Below, in pieces: positions 7,348-16,426 of a stretch of 61,002 nucleotides of DNA. The notes under the pieces are model-generated. The model made no database searches. It saw nothing but the letters and a program-made list of their open reading frames with translations, and was not told the origin of the DNA. Each line of letters starts with the position of its first letter. Position 1 is the stretch's first letter. A program made the position numbers and the translations under genes. The DNA is from Sphingomonas sp. Leaf412 (GTDB lineage: Bacteria; Pseudomonadota; Alphaproteobacteria; Sphingomonadales; Sphingomonadaceae), in assembly GCF_001425405.1 (NCBI RefSeq), contig NZ_LMQP01000001.1, positions 805,603 through 866,604 on the forward strand. The letters run 5' to 3'.

Positions 7348-9525
7348 TCAGAAACGGGCGCGCAGGCCGATCGTCGCGGTCCGCGGCGTCCCCGGCTGCA
7401 CCCACACCGGGGCGTAGCTGTTGGCGAACCACCGCGCGTCGAACAGGTTCGCGACCGCGCCGTACAGCGTCACCGCATCGGTCAGGTCCGCTTCGCCGAA
7501 CAGCCGCGCGATCGTATGCGGCGGCAGCATGAAATCGGTTCCCGTCTCCCCGCTGCGCGCGCCGACATGCTGCACGCCCGCACCCAGGGTCGCGCGTCGC
7601 GCGCCGATCGCGAAACGCTTCGCCGCCTGCATGTTCAGGTTATGGCGCGGAACGTTTATCAGCGGGTCGCCCGGTTCGATCGCGAAGGAGAAATTGGGGT
7701 CGAGCACGCGAGACCGCGCCTCCGCATCGGTATAGGCGTAGCTCAGCAGCAGGTCGACGCCGCCCGGCAGCCGCCCCGTCAGGTCGACCTCGACGCCGCG
7801 ACTGCGCGCCCGGCCGATCGCGACGGAAAAGCCGGGGTTGAGCGGGTCGGTCGCCAGGACGTTGGACTTCGCCATCCCGAAGACCGCGAGCGTGCCGGTC
7901 AGGCGCCCGCCGGGCGCGACCAGCTTCACCCCCGCCTCCGTCGATCGGCTGACCTCCGGCTCGAACACCGTGCCCGCCGCGTCGGCGCCGATATTGGCGC
8001 GATAACCCTCGCCATAGGCGGCGTAGAGCGACACGGCGTCGGACAATTCGTAGACGACGCCCGCCTGCGGACTGATCCGTCCGCGCGCGCGCTGCCCGGT
8101 CACCCGCGTCAGCCGGTCGTCGACCCGCAACCGGAAATCGTCGTAGCGCGCGCCGATGCGAAGGTGCAACCGGTCGCCGACGGCGATCTGATCCTGGATG
8201 TAGCCGCCCAGCATCCGCTGCACATCCAGCCGGTCGGTCAAGGCGGTGGTCACGGGTCGCGGGAAACGGCCGTAGACCGGGTTCGCAAGGTCGAGGACGT
8301 AGCCCGCGCGGTCGGTCGTGGCCGCCGTCACCACCGGCCCGCGATAGCGCGTGAAGACCTGGTCGGTGTCGAAATGGTCGAGGTCGCCGCCGATCAGCAC
8401 GCGATGGCGCAGCGCCCCCGTCGCGAACGAACCCGCGATCTCCGCGCGCAACACGCTGTGCTCCGACGTGTAGCGGCGGGTCCGGCGCTGACGCGACAGC
8501 GAGCGGCCGTCGACGTACAGCTTCTGCCGCGACCGCAACGTCTCGGCGTCGGACGACGCGCCGGTCAGCCGCGTGTCGCGATGGCTCGCCCCCACCAGCA
8601 GGCTCCAGCGATCGTCGAAATCATGTTGCAGCCGCACCTGGTGGCCGGTGGCGCGCGCCACCGTGTCGCCGTCGCCCGGCTCGCCCAGGAAGCGCGAGCG
8701 CGGGACGGTGTCGAAATTTCCGTCGAGCACCACGATCCCGCGGTCGAACGGCACCTCCACCCGCGTCCATTCGAAATCGTACGTCAGCCGCGTGGCATCG
8801 CCCAGCCCCACGCCGATCGACGGCAGCAGGCCCCAGCGCTTCTGGTCCACCGTGTCGCGGAACGTCCCCCCCGCCTCGGCATAGGCGATGACGCGCGTGG
8901 TCACCGCGCCGGAAAGCGCCACGTTCGCGTCCGCGTCCGCACGCACGGTATCGAAGCTGCGATATTGCAGCGACGCGGTGCCGAACGTGCGGCCGAGCCG
9001 GGGCTGCTTGGTGACGAGGTTGATCGAGCCGCCGGGCTCGCCGCGGCCCAGCACCGCCGCGGCGGGACCCTTCAGCACTTCGATCCGCTCGATCCCCGCC
9101 ACGTCGCGCTGGCCGCCGAAGCCGCGCCCGGCGTTGAAACCGTTGACCAGATAGCCGCTCGGCAGGTTCTCGTCGCCCGCGAAGCCGCGGACGGCGAAAC
9201 TGTCCCACAGCCCGCCCAGCGTGCTTTGCCGGGTGACCGACGCGTTCAGGTCCAGCGCGTCGGTCAGGCGCAGGATCGCATTCTCCTGGATCACGTCCGC
9301 GTCGATCGTGGCGATCGCCTGCGGAATCTCGCGCAGCGCGAAATCGCCGCGATACGGCTGGCGCACGCCGGTGACAGTGATCGCGTCGCCGTCCTCGCCC
9401 GGGGCGACCGGCTCGGCGCGTGCGAGCGCGGGGACGAGCATCGTGGCGGGCAGGGCGACGGCCGCCAGGACGACGGCGTGGATGGAACGAAGCAAGCGAA
9501 ACACCCCTCGGGACTCGACGGCCAC
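7348..9525 (-). CDS. TonB-dependent siderophore-type outer membrane receptor
   Basis: A 725-aa outer-membrane receptor of the TonB-siderophore group. A signal peptide covers about residues 10-37 (hydrophobic core, AEP after ALAR). The plug domain contains RGFAGDENLPSGYLVNGF and IERIEVLKGPAAAVLGRGEP, and the 22-stranded barrel ends in the canonical terminal aromatic (ARF). The start is ambiguous: GTG at 9525 is used, but another GTG seven codons later is possible. A Zur-like site sits 31-50 bp upstream. No siderophore synthesis or inner-membrane transport genes are adjacent, so the substrate (iron chelate or zinc-related) is uncertain. Confidence 0.9.
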   Translation of the reverse strand: MAVESRGVFRLLRSIHAVVLAAVALPATMLVPALARAEPVAPGEDGDAITVTGVRQPYRGDFALREIPQAIATIDADVIQENAILRLTDALDLNASVTRQSTLGGLWDSFAVRGFAGDENLPSGYLVNGFNAGRGFGGQRDVAGIERIEVLKGPAAAVLGRGEPGGSINLVTKQPRLGRTFGTASLQYRSFDTVRADADANVALSGAVTTRVIAYAEAGGTFRDTVDQKRWGLLPSIGVGLGDATRLTYDFEWTRVEVPFDRGIVVLDGNFDTVPRSRFLGEPGDGDTVARATGHQVRLQHDFDDRWSLLVGASHRDTRLTGASSDAETLRSRQKLYVDGRSLSRQRRTRRYTSEHSVLRAEIAGSFATGALRHRVLIGGDLDHFDTDQVFTRYRGPVVTAATTDRAGYVLDLANPVYGRFPRPVTTALTDRLDVQRMLGGYIQDQIAVGDRLHLRIGARYDDFRLRVDDRLTRVTGQRARGRISPQAGVVYELSDAVSLYAAYGEGYRANIGADAAGTVFEPEVSRSTEAGVKLVAPGGRLTGTLAVFGMAKSNVLATDPLNPGFSVAIGRARSRGVEVDLTGRLPGGVDLLLSYAYTDAEARSRVLDPNFSFAIEPGDPLINVPRHNLNMQAAKRFAIGARRATLGAGVQHVGARSGETGTDFMLPPHTIARLFGEADLTDAVTLYGAVANLFDARWFANSYAPVWVQPGTPRTATIGLRARF

Positions 9526-9555
9526 GCGGATGCGTCACCCTGCCGGCCCCATGCA

Positions 9556-9575
9556 GGTTATGTTGTATCATTGCA
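9556..9575. promoter_or_regulatory. Possible Zur-type operator
   Basis: Read on the minus strand, this site is TGCAATGATACAACATAACC. Its core AATGATACAACATA differs at two positions from the palindromic Zur-box core AATGTTATAACATA. It lies 31-50 bp before the receptor start, where a repressor would block transcription. The match is by eye and the consensus is recalled from other proteobacteria, so confidence is low. Confidence 0.35.
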
Positions 9576-9787
9576 ATCATCGGCTGCGGTTTTGGTGCGG
9601 GTGGAAAACCGGTCGCATGGCGCCGCCGGCGGTTGCCATCGGCAGGCGGGTTCGCCTATGCGCCCGGCATTCGCAAGGACCCGGTGCAATTCCGGGTGGC
9701 TATTCCGGCCGCCGATCCGCCGGACAACAACACGCACCCCTCGTCGCAAGCGCCGTCCGGCGCGCCGTGCCCTGTTGTGGAATCCCG

Positions 9788-11284
9788 ATGACCTTCGATC
9801 CGTCCTCCTATCGCCGGCAATGGTTCACCGACGTCGCCGCGGCGCGTCGCGACGTCATGGCGGGCATCGTTGTCGCGCTGGCCCTGATTCCCGAGGCGAT
9901 CGGCTTCTCCGTCATCGCGGGCGTCGATCCGCGCGTGGGCCTGTACGCGTCGGTGGCGATCGCGATGACGATCGCGTTCATCGGCGGCCGCCCCGGCATG
10001 ATCTCCGCCGCCACGGCCGCGGTCGCGGTCCTGGTCGTTCCGCTCGTCCGCGACCACGGCGTCGACCATCTGTTCGCCGCCACCATCCTGATGGGCGTGA
10101 TACAGGGGATCGCGGGCCTCCTGCGCCTCGACCTGGTGATGCGGTTCGTGTCGCGGTCCGTCATCACCGGCTTCGTCAACGCGCTCGCGATCCTGATCTT
10201 CATGGCGCAGATGCCGCAGCTGATCGGCGTCGGGTGGCAGACCTATGCGATGGTCGCGGGCGGCCTGGCCATCATCTACGGCCTGCCGCGCATCACCCGC
10301 GCCGTGCCGTCGCCGCTGGTGGCGATCCTCGTCCTCAGCGCGATCGGCATCGGCTTCGGCCTGTCGGTCAATACCGTCGGCGACATGGGCCGACTGCCGG
10401 ACGGCCTGCCCCGCCCGGCCTTGCCGGACGTGCCGCTGACGCTGGACACGCTGTGGATCATCCTCCCGTATTCGGTGACGATGGCGGCGGTCGGCTTGCT
10501 GGAATCGCTGCTGACCGCGCAGATCGTCGACGACATGACCGACACCGACAGCGACAAACGGATCGAATGCGCGGGGCAGGGGGGCGCGAACATCGTCGCC
10601 GCGATCTTCGGCGGCATGGGCGGATGCGCCATGATCGGCCAGTCGGTCATCAACGTCTCGTCCGGCGGGCGCGGCCGGTTGTCGACCTTCGTCGCGGGTG
10701 CGTTCCTGCTGTTCCTGCTGGTGGCGCTGGGACCCTATGTCGGCCGGGTGCCGATGCCCGCGCTGGTGGCGGTCATGATAATGGTGTCGATCGGCACGTT
10801 CAGCTGGAATTCGATCCCCAATCTGCGCCGCCATCCGCCGACGTCGTCGGTGGTGATGCTGACGACCGTGGCCATCGTGGTCGCGACGCGCGACCTGTCG
10901 CTCGGCGTGCTGGCGGGGGTGCTGCTGTCCGGCATCTTCTTCGCCGGGAAGGTGCAGCGCATGTTCTCGGTCACGCGGACGGCGTCGCCGGACGGGGCCT
11001 GCGCGACGTACCGGGTGTCGGGCGAGATCTTCTTCGCCTCCGTCGATCGCTTCACCCGCGCGTTCGCGGGGGAGGAGGACGCACGCGACATCGTCATCGA
11101 CGTGACCGCCGCGCATTTCTGGGACATCTCCGGCGTCGCGGCGCTGGACAAGGTCGTGGCGAGGCTGCGGCGCGCGGGTCGCCGGGTCGACGTCGTCGGC
11201 TACGACCAGGCCAGCGCCGCCATCGTCGATCGCTTCGCGCTGCACGACCGGACGGGCGTGGAGATGGGACTGGCGCCGCACTGA
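9788..11284 (+). CDS. SulP-family anion transporter with STAS domain
   Basis: A 498-aa inner-membrane protein of the SulP/SLC26 family. The N-terminus carries the family signature region ([16 protein letters not shown]...GLYAS), followed by about 10-12 hydrophobic helices. A cytoplasmic STAS domain occupies about residues 405-495 ([20 protein letters not shown]). The protein is shorter than sulfate/bicarbonate SulP transporters of 550-600 aa but complete. Members transport sulfate, bicarbonate or other anions; none of the motifs here settles the substrate. The gene stands alone. The ATG is preceded by a modest GGAA site. Confidence 0.87.
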   Translation: MTFDPSSYRRQWFTDVAAARRDVMAGIVVALALIPEAIGFSVIAGVDPRVGLYASVAIAMTIAFIGGRPGMISAATAAVAVLVVPLVRDHGVDHLFAATILMGVIQGIAGLLRLDLVMRFVSRSVITGFVNALAILIFMAQMPQLIGVGWQTYAMVAGGLAIIYGLPRITRAVPSPLVAILVLSAIGIGFGLSVNTVGDMGRLPDGLPRPALPDVPLTLDTLWIILPYSVTMAAVGLLESLLTAQIVDDMTDTDSDKRIECAGQGGANIVAAIFGGMGGCAMIGQSVINVSSGGRGRLSTFVAGAFLLFLLVALGPYVGRVPMPALVAVMIMVSIGTFSWNSIPNLRRHPPTSSVVMLTTVAIVVATRDLSLGVLAGVLLSGIFFAGKVQRMFSVTRTASPDGACATYRVSGEIFFASVDRFTRAFAGEEDARDIVIDVTAAHFWDISGVAALDKVVARLRRAGRRVDVVGYDQASAAIVDRFALHDRTGVEMGLAPH

Positions 11285-11305
11285 CCCGCCGCGGCGCGCG
11301 TCCGC

Positions 11306-12142
11306 TCACGACACGCGGGCGCGGGCCACGTCGTCCGGCGTCGGTGCGCGTACGATCCGCAGGTCGTCCGGCCCGATCGCGACCAGCCCCATGTCCGCGA
11401 AGGCGGTCAGCCAGCCCTCCATCGGCCACCGGCCCCATATCGCGCGGAACCGTCGCGCATTTTGGACGATGTCGGCGAAATGCTGCAACGGCGGATCGTA
11501 TACCGCGTGATGCTGGTGACACGCGATCGCGCCCCCGACGAACAGCAATGGCACGCCGGCGGCATCGGCGCGGAACCCGAAATCGGTGTCCTCCGCGCCA
11601 TAGCCCGTGAACCGCTCGTCGAAGCCGCCCAGCGCGTCGAACCGCGCGCGTCGCATCGCGAAGGCGAGCGACCAGAACAGGCCGGGATTGCGTTCGCGCC
11701 GGACGCCCGCGACGGGGAATGTGCGAACCGGATGCGGCCTGCCCGCGGCGAGCAGCCCGGCCTCGGTCCACCCGTCGCGCGCATCGTCCGGCCCCAGATA
11801 GCGCACATCGGCGCAGATCAGCGCGTCGCGGCGGACGAGCGTGGATCGCATCGACGACAGGCAATCGTGCAGCGGAATGCAATCGACGTCCAGGAACAGC
11901 AGGTGCGCCGCGGTCGTCGCCGCCGCCGCGCGATTGCGCGCCACCGCCAGCGGCAGGCCGTCGGTTTCCAGCCGGACCATCCGGACCGGAAACTCCGCAA
12001 GCGGCGGTGCCATCGGCGCATCGTTCATGTCGACCACGACCAGTTCGTCGGGGCGATGCGACGATCGCCGCAACCCTTCGACCAGATTGTCGAGATGCGC
12101 CGCCCTGTTCCGGACGATCGTCAGGACGGCGAGGCCGGTCAT
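11306..12142 (-). CDS. Family 2 glycosyltransferase
   Basis: A 278-aa GT-A-fold glycosyltransferase. The N-terminus TIVRNRAAHLDNLVEGL is the nucleotide-binding start, LFLDVDCIP carries the DxD metal site, and TGYGAEDTDFGFRA holds the acidic catalytic region (ED). The last 60 residues form an uncharacterised tail. The ATG overlaps the TGA of the methyltransferase gene (ATGA), which decides this start over an ATG 12 bp upstream. It is the last gene of a seven-gene operon. The donor and acceptor sugars are unknown. Confidence 0.82.
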   Translation of the reverse strand: MTGLAVLTIVRNRAAHLDNLVEGLRRSSHRPDELVVVDMNDAPMAPPLAEFPVRMVRLETDGLPLAVARNRAAAATTAAHLLFLDVDCIPLHDCLSSMRSTLVRRDALICADVRYLGPDDARDGWTEAGLLAAGRPHPVRTFPVAGVRRERNPGLFWSLAFAMRRARFDALGGFDERFTGYGAEDTDFGFRADAAGVPLLFVGGAIACHQHHAVYDPPLQHFADIVQNARRFRAIWGRWPMEGWLTAFADMGLVAIGPDDLRIVRAPTPDDVARARVS

Positions 12143-12723
12143 CGACGCGTCCATCGGTCGAGCCGGTACCACTCCGCGCGTTCGGCGTGCGCGACCGATA
12201 TCGCGTCGCCCAACAGCGCGCGCAACATGTCCGTCGCGCCATCGCCCGTCTGCGGATAGTCGGTTTCGCCGGTATAATGGACGAGCAGGACGGTCCCGCC
12301 CGGCGCGACGTGGCCGGTCAGCCACGACGCCGCGGTCGCCAGGTCGGCGTCGCTCCAGTAATAGGCGACCTCCGACAGCAGGACCAGGTCGAACGCGGCG
12401 CCCGGCGGCGTCTCGCCGGGAAAGGCCATCCGCCGGAAACGGACCTGCGGGTGCGCGGCGCATCGCCGGCGCGCGGCGGCGACGGCGGCGGCGGCGATGT
12501 CGATCGCCAGCAGGTCGCGGCACAGCGGCGCCACCCGATCGGTCAGCACGCCGTGCGCGCAGCCGACCTCCAGCGCGGTCGCGTAGCGCCGGTCGTCCAG
12601 CACGCGGATCGTATGCGCGAACTTCGCCGCCTCGTAATCGCTACGCGCGAGCGACCACGGATCGTCGGTGCTCGCGAAGATGCCGTCGAAATAGGCCGCG
12701 TCCAGGCTGCGGTCACCGGTCAT
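12139..12723 (-). CDS. NodS-like SAM-dependent methyltransferase
   Basis: A 194-aa class I methyltransferase. Motif I is LEVGCAHGVLTDRVAP, the acidic end of strand 2 is LLAIDIA, and the post-I region is FDLVLLSEVAYYW. Overall size and these motifs match the NodS/nodulation-methyltransferase group, whose founding member N-methylates the free amino sugar of de-N-acetylated chitooligosaccharides. Here it directly follows and overlaps a PIG-L deacetylase by 11 bp, the same deacetylate-then-methylate order as NodB/NodS. The function is inferred from this order. Confidence 0.78.
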   Translation of the reverse strand: MTGDRSLDAAYFDGIFASTDDPWSLARSDYEAAKFAHTIRVLDDRRYATALEVGCAHGVLTDRVAPLCRDLLAIDIAAAAVAAARRRCAAHPQVRFRRMAFPGETPPGAAFDLVLLSEVAYYWSDADLATAASWLTGHVAPGGTVLLVHYTGETDYPQTGDGATDMLRALLGDAISVAHAERAEWYRLDRWTRR

Positions 12724-13393
12724 GGCGGGCCTCGTGCAGATGCAGGACATCGGCCGCGGGCATGCGCCATGCCGTGCGCGCCAGGCGGAAGCCCGGCCCG
12801 AACGCGGGGCCGGTCTGGCTGCGATGCGCCGCCAGAGCGTGGCGCCGTCGTCCGGGGGGCATCGCATCGGTCCGGAACGTTCGGCGCGCAGGGGGGAGCG
12901 CCGGATCGCTCCACACCCGATAGTCGAACAGCGCCACGGGCCGCCGCGCCGCGCGTATCGCCGCGCCGGCAAGGGCGTGGAAGGCGGCATGGTCGCAATG
13001 CGGTTCCTGCGCGCCCGTCACCGCGACCGCATCCACCCGGCGGCGACGCAATACAGCCGCGAGCGCCCGTACCGCCACACGCCATTCGGCGCTTCCCGGG
13101 CCATATGGATGCGCGTCGGGCCAGTGGAGGAACAGCGGCGGTACGCCGACGCCCAGGCGTCGCCCCGCCAATGCCGCCTCGCGCCGGCGTACGCGCGCGA
13201 GCCACGGCCCGCCGTGCGCGTGCGAGGCCGCGCCGTCGGTCAGGTAGATGATCCCCGCCAGCCGCCCGACCGCCGCCGCCTGCGCCACGAGCGCGCCGGC
13301 GCCGAGCGTCTCGTCGTCCGCGTGCGGCGCCAGCACCAGCCAGCGCGCGGCGGCGAAGCGGCTGGTCGCCAGGGGCCGGGCGATCACCACCAT
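12713..13393 (-). CDS. PIG-L family N-deacetylase
   Basis: A 226-aa LmbE/PIG-L-fold zinc hydrolase. The zinc-binding motif is APHADDETLGAG (the family PHxDDE), and the third ligand is probably the second His in EPHCDHAAFH. These enzymes remove N-acetyl groups from amino-sugar conjugates such as GlcNAc-PI, mycothiol or bacillithiol precursors. The start overlaps the end of the acyl-CoA-dehydrogenase-like gene. Being inside a glycosyltransferase operon, it most likely deacetylates a sugar that its neighbours attach. Confidence 0.85.
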   Translation of the reverse strand: MVVIARPLATSRFAAARWLVLAPHADDETLGAGALVAQAAAVGRLAGIIYLTDGAASHAHGGPWLARVRRREAALAGRRLGVGVPPLFLHWPDAHPYGPGSAEWRVAVRALAAVLRRRRVDAVAVTGAQEPHCDHAAFHALAGAAIRAARRPVALFDYRVWSDPALPPARRTFRTDAMPPGRRRHALAAHRSQTGPAFGPGFRLARTAWRMPAADVLHLHEARHDR

Positions 13394-14481
13394 TCGTCCT
13401 CGCCCCAGCGATCCCGGTCGAGCCAGCTGCGCACCGCCGTGTCGCGGACGTGATCGGGCCCGGCCTGACGCAGGTACAGGCTCAGGTCGCGGATGATCTT
13501 GTCCACGCGCTGCCCGGCGAACGCGCTGCGCGTCCCGACCAGTCGCGCGGCATGTTCCATCACGTCCAGCGCGGCACGTTCGACCACGCCGCGCGTCATC
13601 CGCGCGAACGTGGCCGCGTCGGCATCCTCGCGCGCGTTGCGGCGCGCCGCCTCGCGCACCCACAGCCATGCGGTGCGCGTCGCGACGATCGCCTGACCGA
13701 ACGCCGCGCGCGCCAGCGGATCGGCCCGTGCCGCATCCGACAGGGTCGCGCGCGTTTCGGCCAGCAGCGCTTCCATCCCGCCCAGCTGTACCGCGGTGAA
13801 GCGCCACGCCCCGCCCGTGAAGCGCGGTTCGCGATCGTAGTCGCCCGGCGCGCCCAGGATCGCGCCGTCGTCGACGCGATGGCCGGTCAGGTCGTAGCGG
13901 CCGCTGACGCTGGCGCGCATGCCGCGGACGCGCCACGCGCTTGCGTCCGTCCGGTGCGCATCGTCCGCTGCCACCACGATCATGACGCGCGGGCCGTCGG
14001 CCGGGCGGGCGGTGACGACGGCATGGGTGATCCCCCCCGCGCCGCTGGCGAAACCCTTCGCCCCCCGCAGGTGGCGATCCGCGCCGTCCGAGACCAACGC
14101 GACGCCCGGCGGCGGCTCGGTCGCCCACACCCCGAACATCGCGTTCGCGTCGAGCGCGGCGCCGAGCCATGCCTGCTGTTCCGGGGTGGCATACCAGTCG
14201 AACAGCGCGAGTGCGTTCACATGCCCTTCGAACAGGCGCCCGACGCTCAGGTCGCCGCGTCCCACGCGGCGCAGCGCGTCGAACATCGCGTCGTGACGCG
14301 CGGTCGCATCGGCGAACCGTTCCCCCCCCGACGCCACCGGCGCGAACCGTCGCAGCAGGCCCGCCTGGGCAAGTGCGGCGACGCTGTCCGCGGGATAGGC
14401 CGTCGCCTCGTCATAGCCGACGCCCAGCAGCGCCAGGGTGGCGACCAGCGGATCGTCGAGGATGGAGCGCGAACCGGTCAT
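13384..14481 (-). CDS. Acyl-CoA dehydrogenase-like flavoprotein in glyco-operon
   Basis: A 365-aa protein with the outline of the acyl-CoA dehydrogenase fold. It has a helical N-domain, a middle beta-domain (FGVWATEPPPGVAL, then GAKGFASGAGG), and a C-terminal helical bundle with QRVDKIIRDLSLYLRQA. It is divergent from the two true acyl-CoA dehydrogenases in this window, and I cannot place the catalytic glutamate. The ATG overlaps the preceding TGA (ATGA), so it is an integral member of the operon. It may oxidise an acyl group or act as a hydroxylase-like flavoprotein on the glycoconjugate; both are guesses. Confidence 0.72.
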   Translation of the reverse strand: MTGSRSILDDPLVATLALLGVGYDEATAYPADSVAALAQAGLLRRFAPVASGGERFADATARHDAMFDALRRVGRGDLSVGRLFEGHVNALALFDWYATPEQQAWLGAALDANAMFGVWATEPPPGVALVSDGADRHLRGAKGFASGAGGITHAVVTARPADGPRVMIVVAADDAHRTDASAWRVRGMRASVSGRYDLTGHRVDDGAILGAPGDYDREPRFTGGAWRFTAVQLGGMEALLAETRATLSDAARADPLARAAFGQAIVATRTAWLWVREAARRNAREDADAATFARMTRGVVERAALDVMEHAARLVGTRSAFAGQRVDKIIRDLSLYLRQAGPDHVRDTAVRSWLDRDRWGEDEWW

Positions 14482-15509
14482 GCCGTCGCCCCTTTCGCCA
14501 CGGTGGCGACGAACGCCGCGGCGCGTGCCGGGCCGTGGGGGTCGTCCAGGGCCGCGGAGGCGCGCGGGTCGAGCCGTCCGGCGGCGGCGATCAGGGTGGG
14601 CCAGTCCGCCGTGGCGACATCGCCGCACACGACCGCCGCCCCCGCCGCGGACAGCCCGCGGGCGTTCGACCATTGCTCACCGAACGGGCGCGGTTCCGGG
14701 ACGCAGACGAACGGTCGACGCGCGGCGAGCACCATGCCGATCACGCCGTTCCCCGCGCTGCCCACCACGATCCCCGCGCGCGCGATCCACGCCGCCGCAT
14801 CGTCGACCCATCCCAGGATATGCAGGTTCTCGGGCCGATCGCTTACCGGGGTACAGGGCCCGATCACGCACCAGCGCCGGTCCGGCATCGCGCGCGCGGC
14901 GCGGGCCCAGTCCGCGCCGCCCGCGGACGAGCCGCCCCCGCCGCCGATCACGGTCACCAGGTCGGGTTCGACCGGGCCCGGTTCCGGACGCCTGGCGAGG
15001 CCGGGGATATAGGTGGTCTTCTCCCGCACCCACGGCGGCATGTCCGGGTCGTCGAGCGCGGCGGCGAAGGGCGCCATGATCGCGGTGGCGGCATGGAACG
15101 CCTGCCGATGCGCCTCGTCCACGCGCAGCCCGCCCAGACGGACGTACAGGGTCGGTACCGAGGCCAGCCGTGCCAGCATCGCCACCTCGCACGACACGTC
15201 GATCACCATCAGCGCGGGCGTCGTCGCCGCGATCCACGTCGCGATCGCGGCCACGCGCCGTCGCACCCCTTCATGATCGACCGGTGCGTAATGCAGCGCC
15301 GCGGGCCGGTGCACGGCCCGGTCCGCGCCGTCGAACGCCGCGTCGAGGCGATCGTCCGGCAGGTCGAGCACCGGATGCCCGCTCGCATGCGCGGACAGGC
15401 CCGTACCCAGCAGCGTCATCGTCCCGCCGGCATGGTCCGCGATCGTCGCCGCGCGCGCACGATGGCCCGCGCCGTGGTGGTGGACGTAATATCCGATCGC
15501 CCGGCTCAC
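14478..15509 (-). CDS. MurG/GT28-like glycosyltransferase
   Basis: A 343-aa GT-B-fold protein. The N-terminal glycine/histidine loop is YYVHHHGAGHRARA, as in MurG, MGDG-synthase and related GT28/GT1 enzymes. The C-terminal donor-binding half has IGGGGGSS, HILGWVDDAAAWI, GSAGNGVIGMVLAARRP and EQWSNARGL, which correspond to the nucleotide-sugar pocket. The GTG start overlaps the upstream TGA (GTGA). No transmembrane helix is seen; members act on the cytoplasmic membrane face with lipid-linked acceptors. Confidence 0.78.
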   Translation of the reverse strand: MSRAIGYYVHHHGAGHRARAATIADHAGGTMTLLGTGLSAHASGHPVLDLPDDRLDAAFDGADRAVHRPAALHYAPVDHEGVRRRVAAIATWIAATTPALMVIDVSCEVAMLARLASVPTLYVRLGGLRVDEAHRQAFHAATAIMAPFAAALDDPDMPPWVREKTTYIPGLARRPEPGPVEPDLVTVIGGGGGSSAGGADWARAARAMPDRRWCVIGPCTPVSDRPENLHILGWVDDAAAWIARAGIVVGSAGNGVIGMVLAARRPFVCVPEPRPFGEQWSNARGLSAAGAAVVCGDVATADWPTLIAAAGRLDPRASAALDDPHGPARAAAFVATVAKGATA

Positions 15510-16426
15510 GCGCCCGGCCCGGGCAACGGCATGTCCAGCGGCATCGGCGCCAGCCGCCGTTCGCGCGCCAGCATCGCGGCCGTGCCCGCGCGCGCGCGTT
15601 CGTCGCGGCGCCATTCCGCGCGCGCGCGCCAGTGGTCGTAGGCGGCCACGCGCGGCTCTTCGCCCGCCGCGATCGCGCGTTCCAGCGCGGCCATCGCGGT
15701 CGCCATGCCGCCGGCCGCGCGCCCGTCGACGCGCGCGGACACCCGTGTCCAGACCGCCGTCGGATGCGTCAGGCGCCCGCCCGCCGCCACGGCGGCGATC
15801 ACCAGGGCACGGTCCTCCCCGCAGGCAAGCGCCGGAACGCCGCCGACCGCGCGGTACAGCGACGCCACGATCGCCAGGCTGGCGCCGGTATGGTCGCCGT
15901 GTCGCGGCGCCGGATCGTGCGGCGGGGGATCGATCGCATCCTCGATCGCGCGCACCGTCGCCCAGTAACGGTCGTACCGCGCCCGCATCGCGGTCATGGC
16001 GAACGGGACCGCGTCGGCGTCGTCCAGCACGATCATGCCGCCGACGATGTCCGCCCCCGCCTCCATCGCCGAAAGGTTCGCGGCGATCCATCCCGGCGGC
16101 GGCCGGCAATCGGCATCCGTCGATATCAGCGCGCCGCGTGGGTCGACGATTCCCAGCCCCGCATCCATGGCGCGCGCCCGCGCGGTGCCGGCATGTGCGA
16201 CGGCGGGTTCCAGGACGCATTCGTCGATCCGGATGTCCAGCCGCGCAGTATGGCGGGCGGCGGCGTCGGCGACGATCGCGACGCTGTCGTCCGCGCAATT
16301 GTTCAGGCATAGCGCGACCGCAATCGGACCCGGGACCGTCTGCGCCGCGAGCGCATCGAGCAGGACCGGAAGCCGCGCCGCCTCGTCCCGCGCGGGAACG
16401 CAGACGCAGAACCGCCGCCCGGTCAT
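15506..16426 (-). CDS. Family 2 glycosyltransferase
   Basis: A 306-aa GT-A glycosyltransferase. The start of the fold is CVPARDEAARLPVLLDAL, the metal-binding aspartates are in ISTDADCRPPPGW, and ACGEDRAL contains the conserved ED of family 2 enzymes. Overlaps of 4 bp with both neighbours place it second in the operon. The C-terminal 70 residues are arginine-rich and amphipathic, suggesting membrane association. The sugar specificity is unknown. Confidence 0.83.
   Translation of the reverse strand: MTGRRFCVCVPARDEAARLPVLLDALAAQTVPGPIAVALCLNNCADDSVAIVADAAARHTARLDIRIDECVLEPAVAHAGTARARAMDAGLGIVDPRGALISTDADCRPPPGWIAANLSAMEAGADIVGGMIVLDDADAVPFAMTAMRARYDRYWATVRAIEDAIDPPPHDPAPRHGDHTGASLAIVASLYRAVGGVPALACGEDRALVIAAVAAGGRLTHPTAVWTRVSARVDGRAAGGMATAMAALERAIAAGEEPRVAAYDHWRARAEWRRDERARAGTAAMLARERRLAPMPLDMPLPGPGA

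Noticed and set aside
7129..11610. Plus-strand open frame of nearly 1500 codons across the TonB receptor and SulP genes
   Set aside because: It is antisense to the receptor and out of frame with SulP, and its translation is arginine-rich without motifs.
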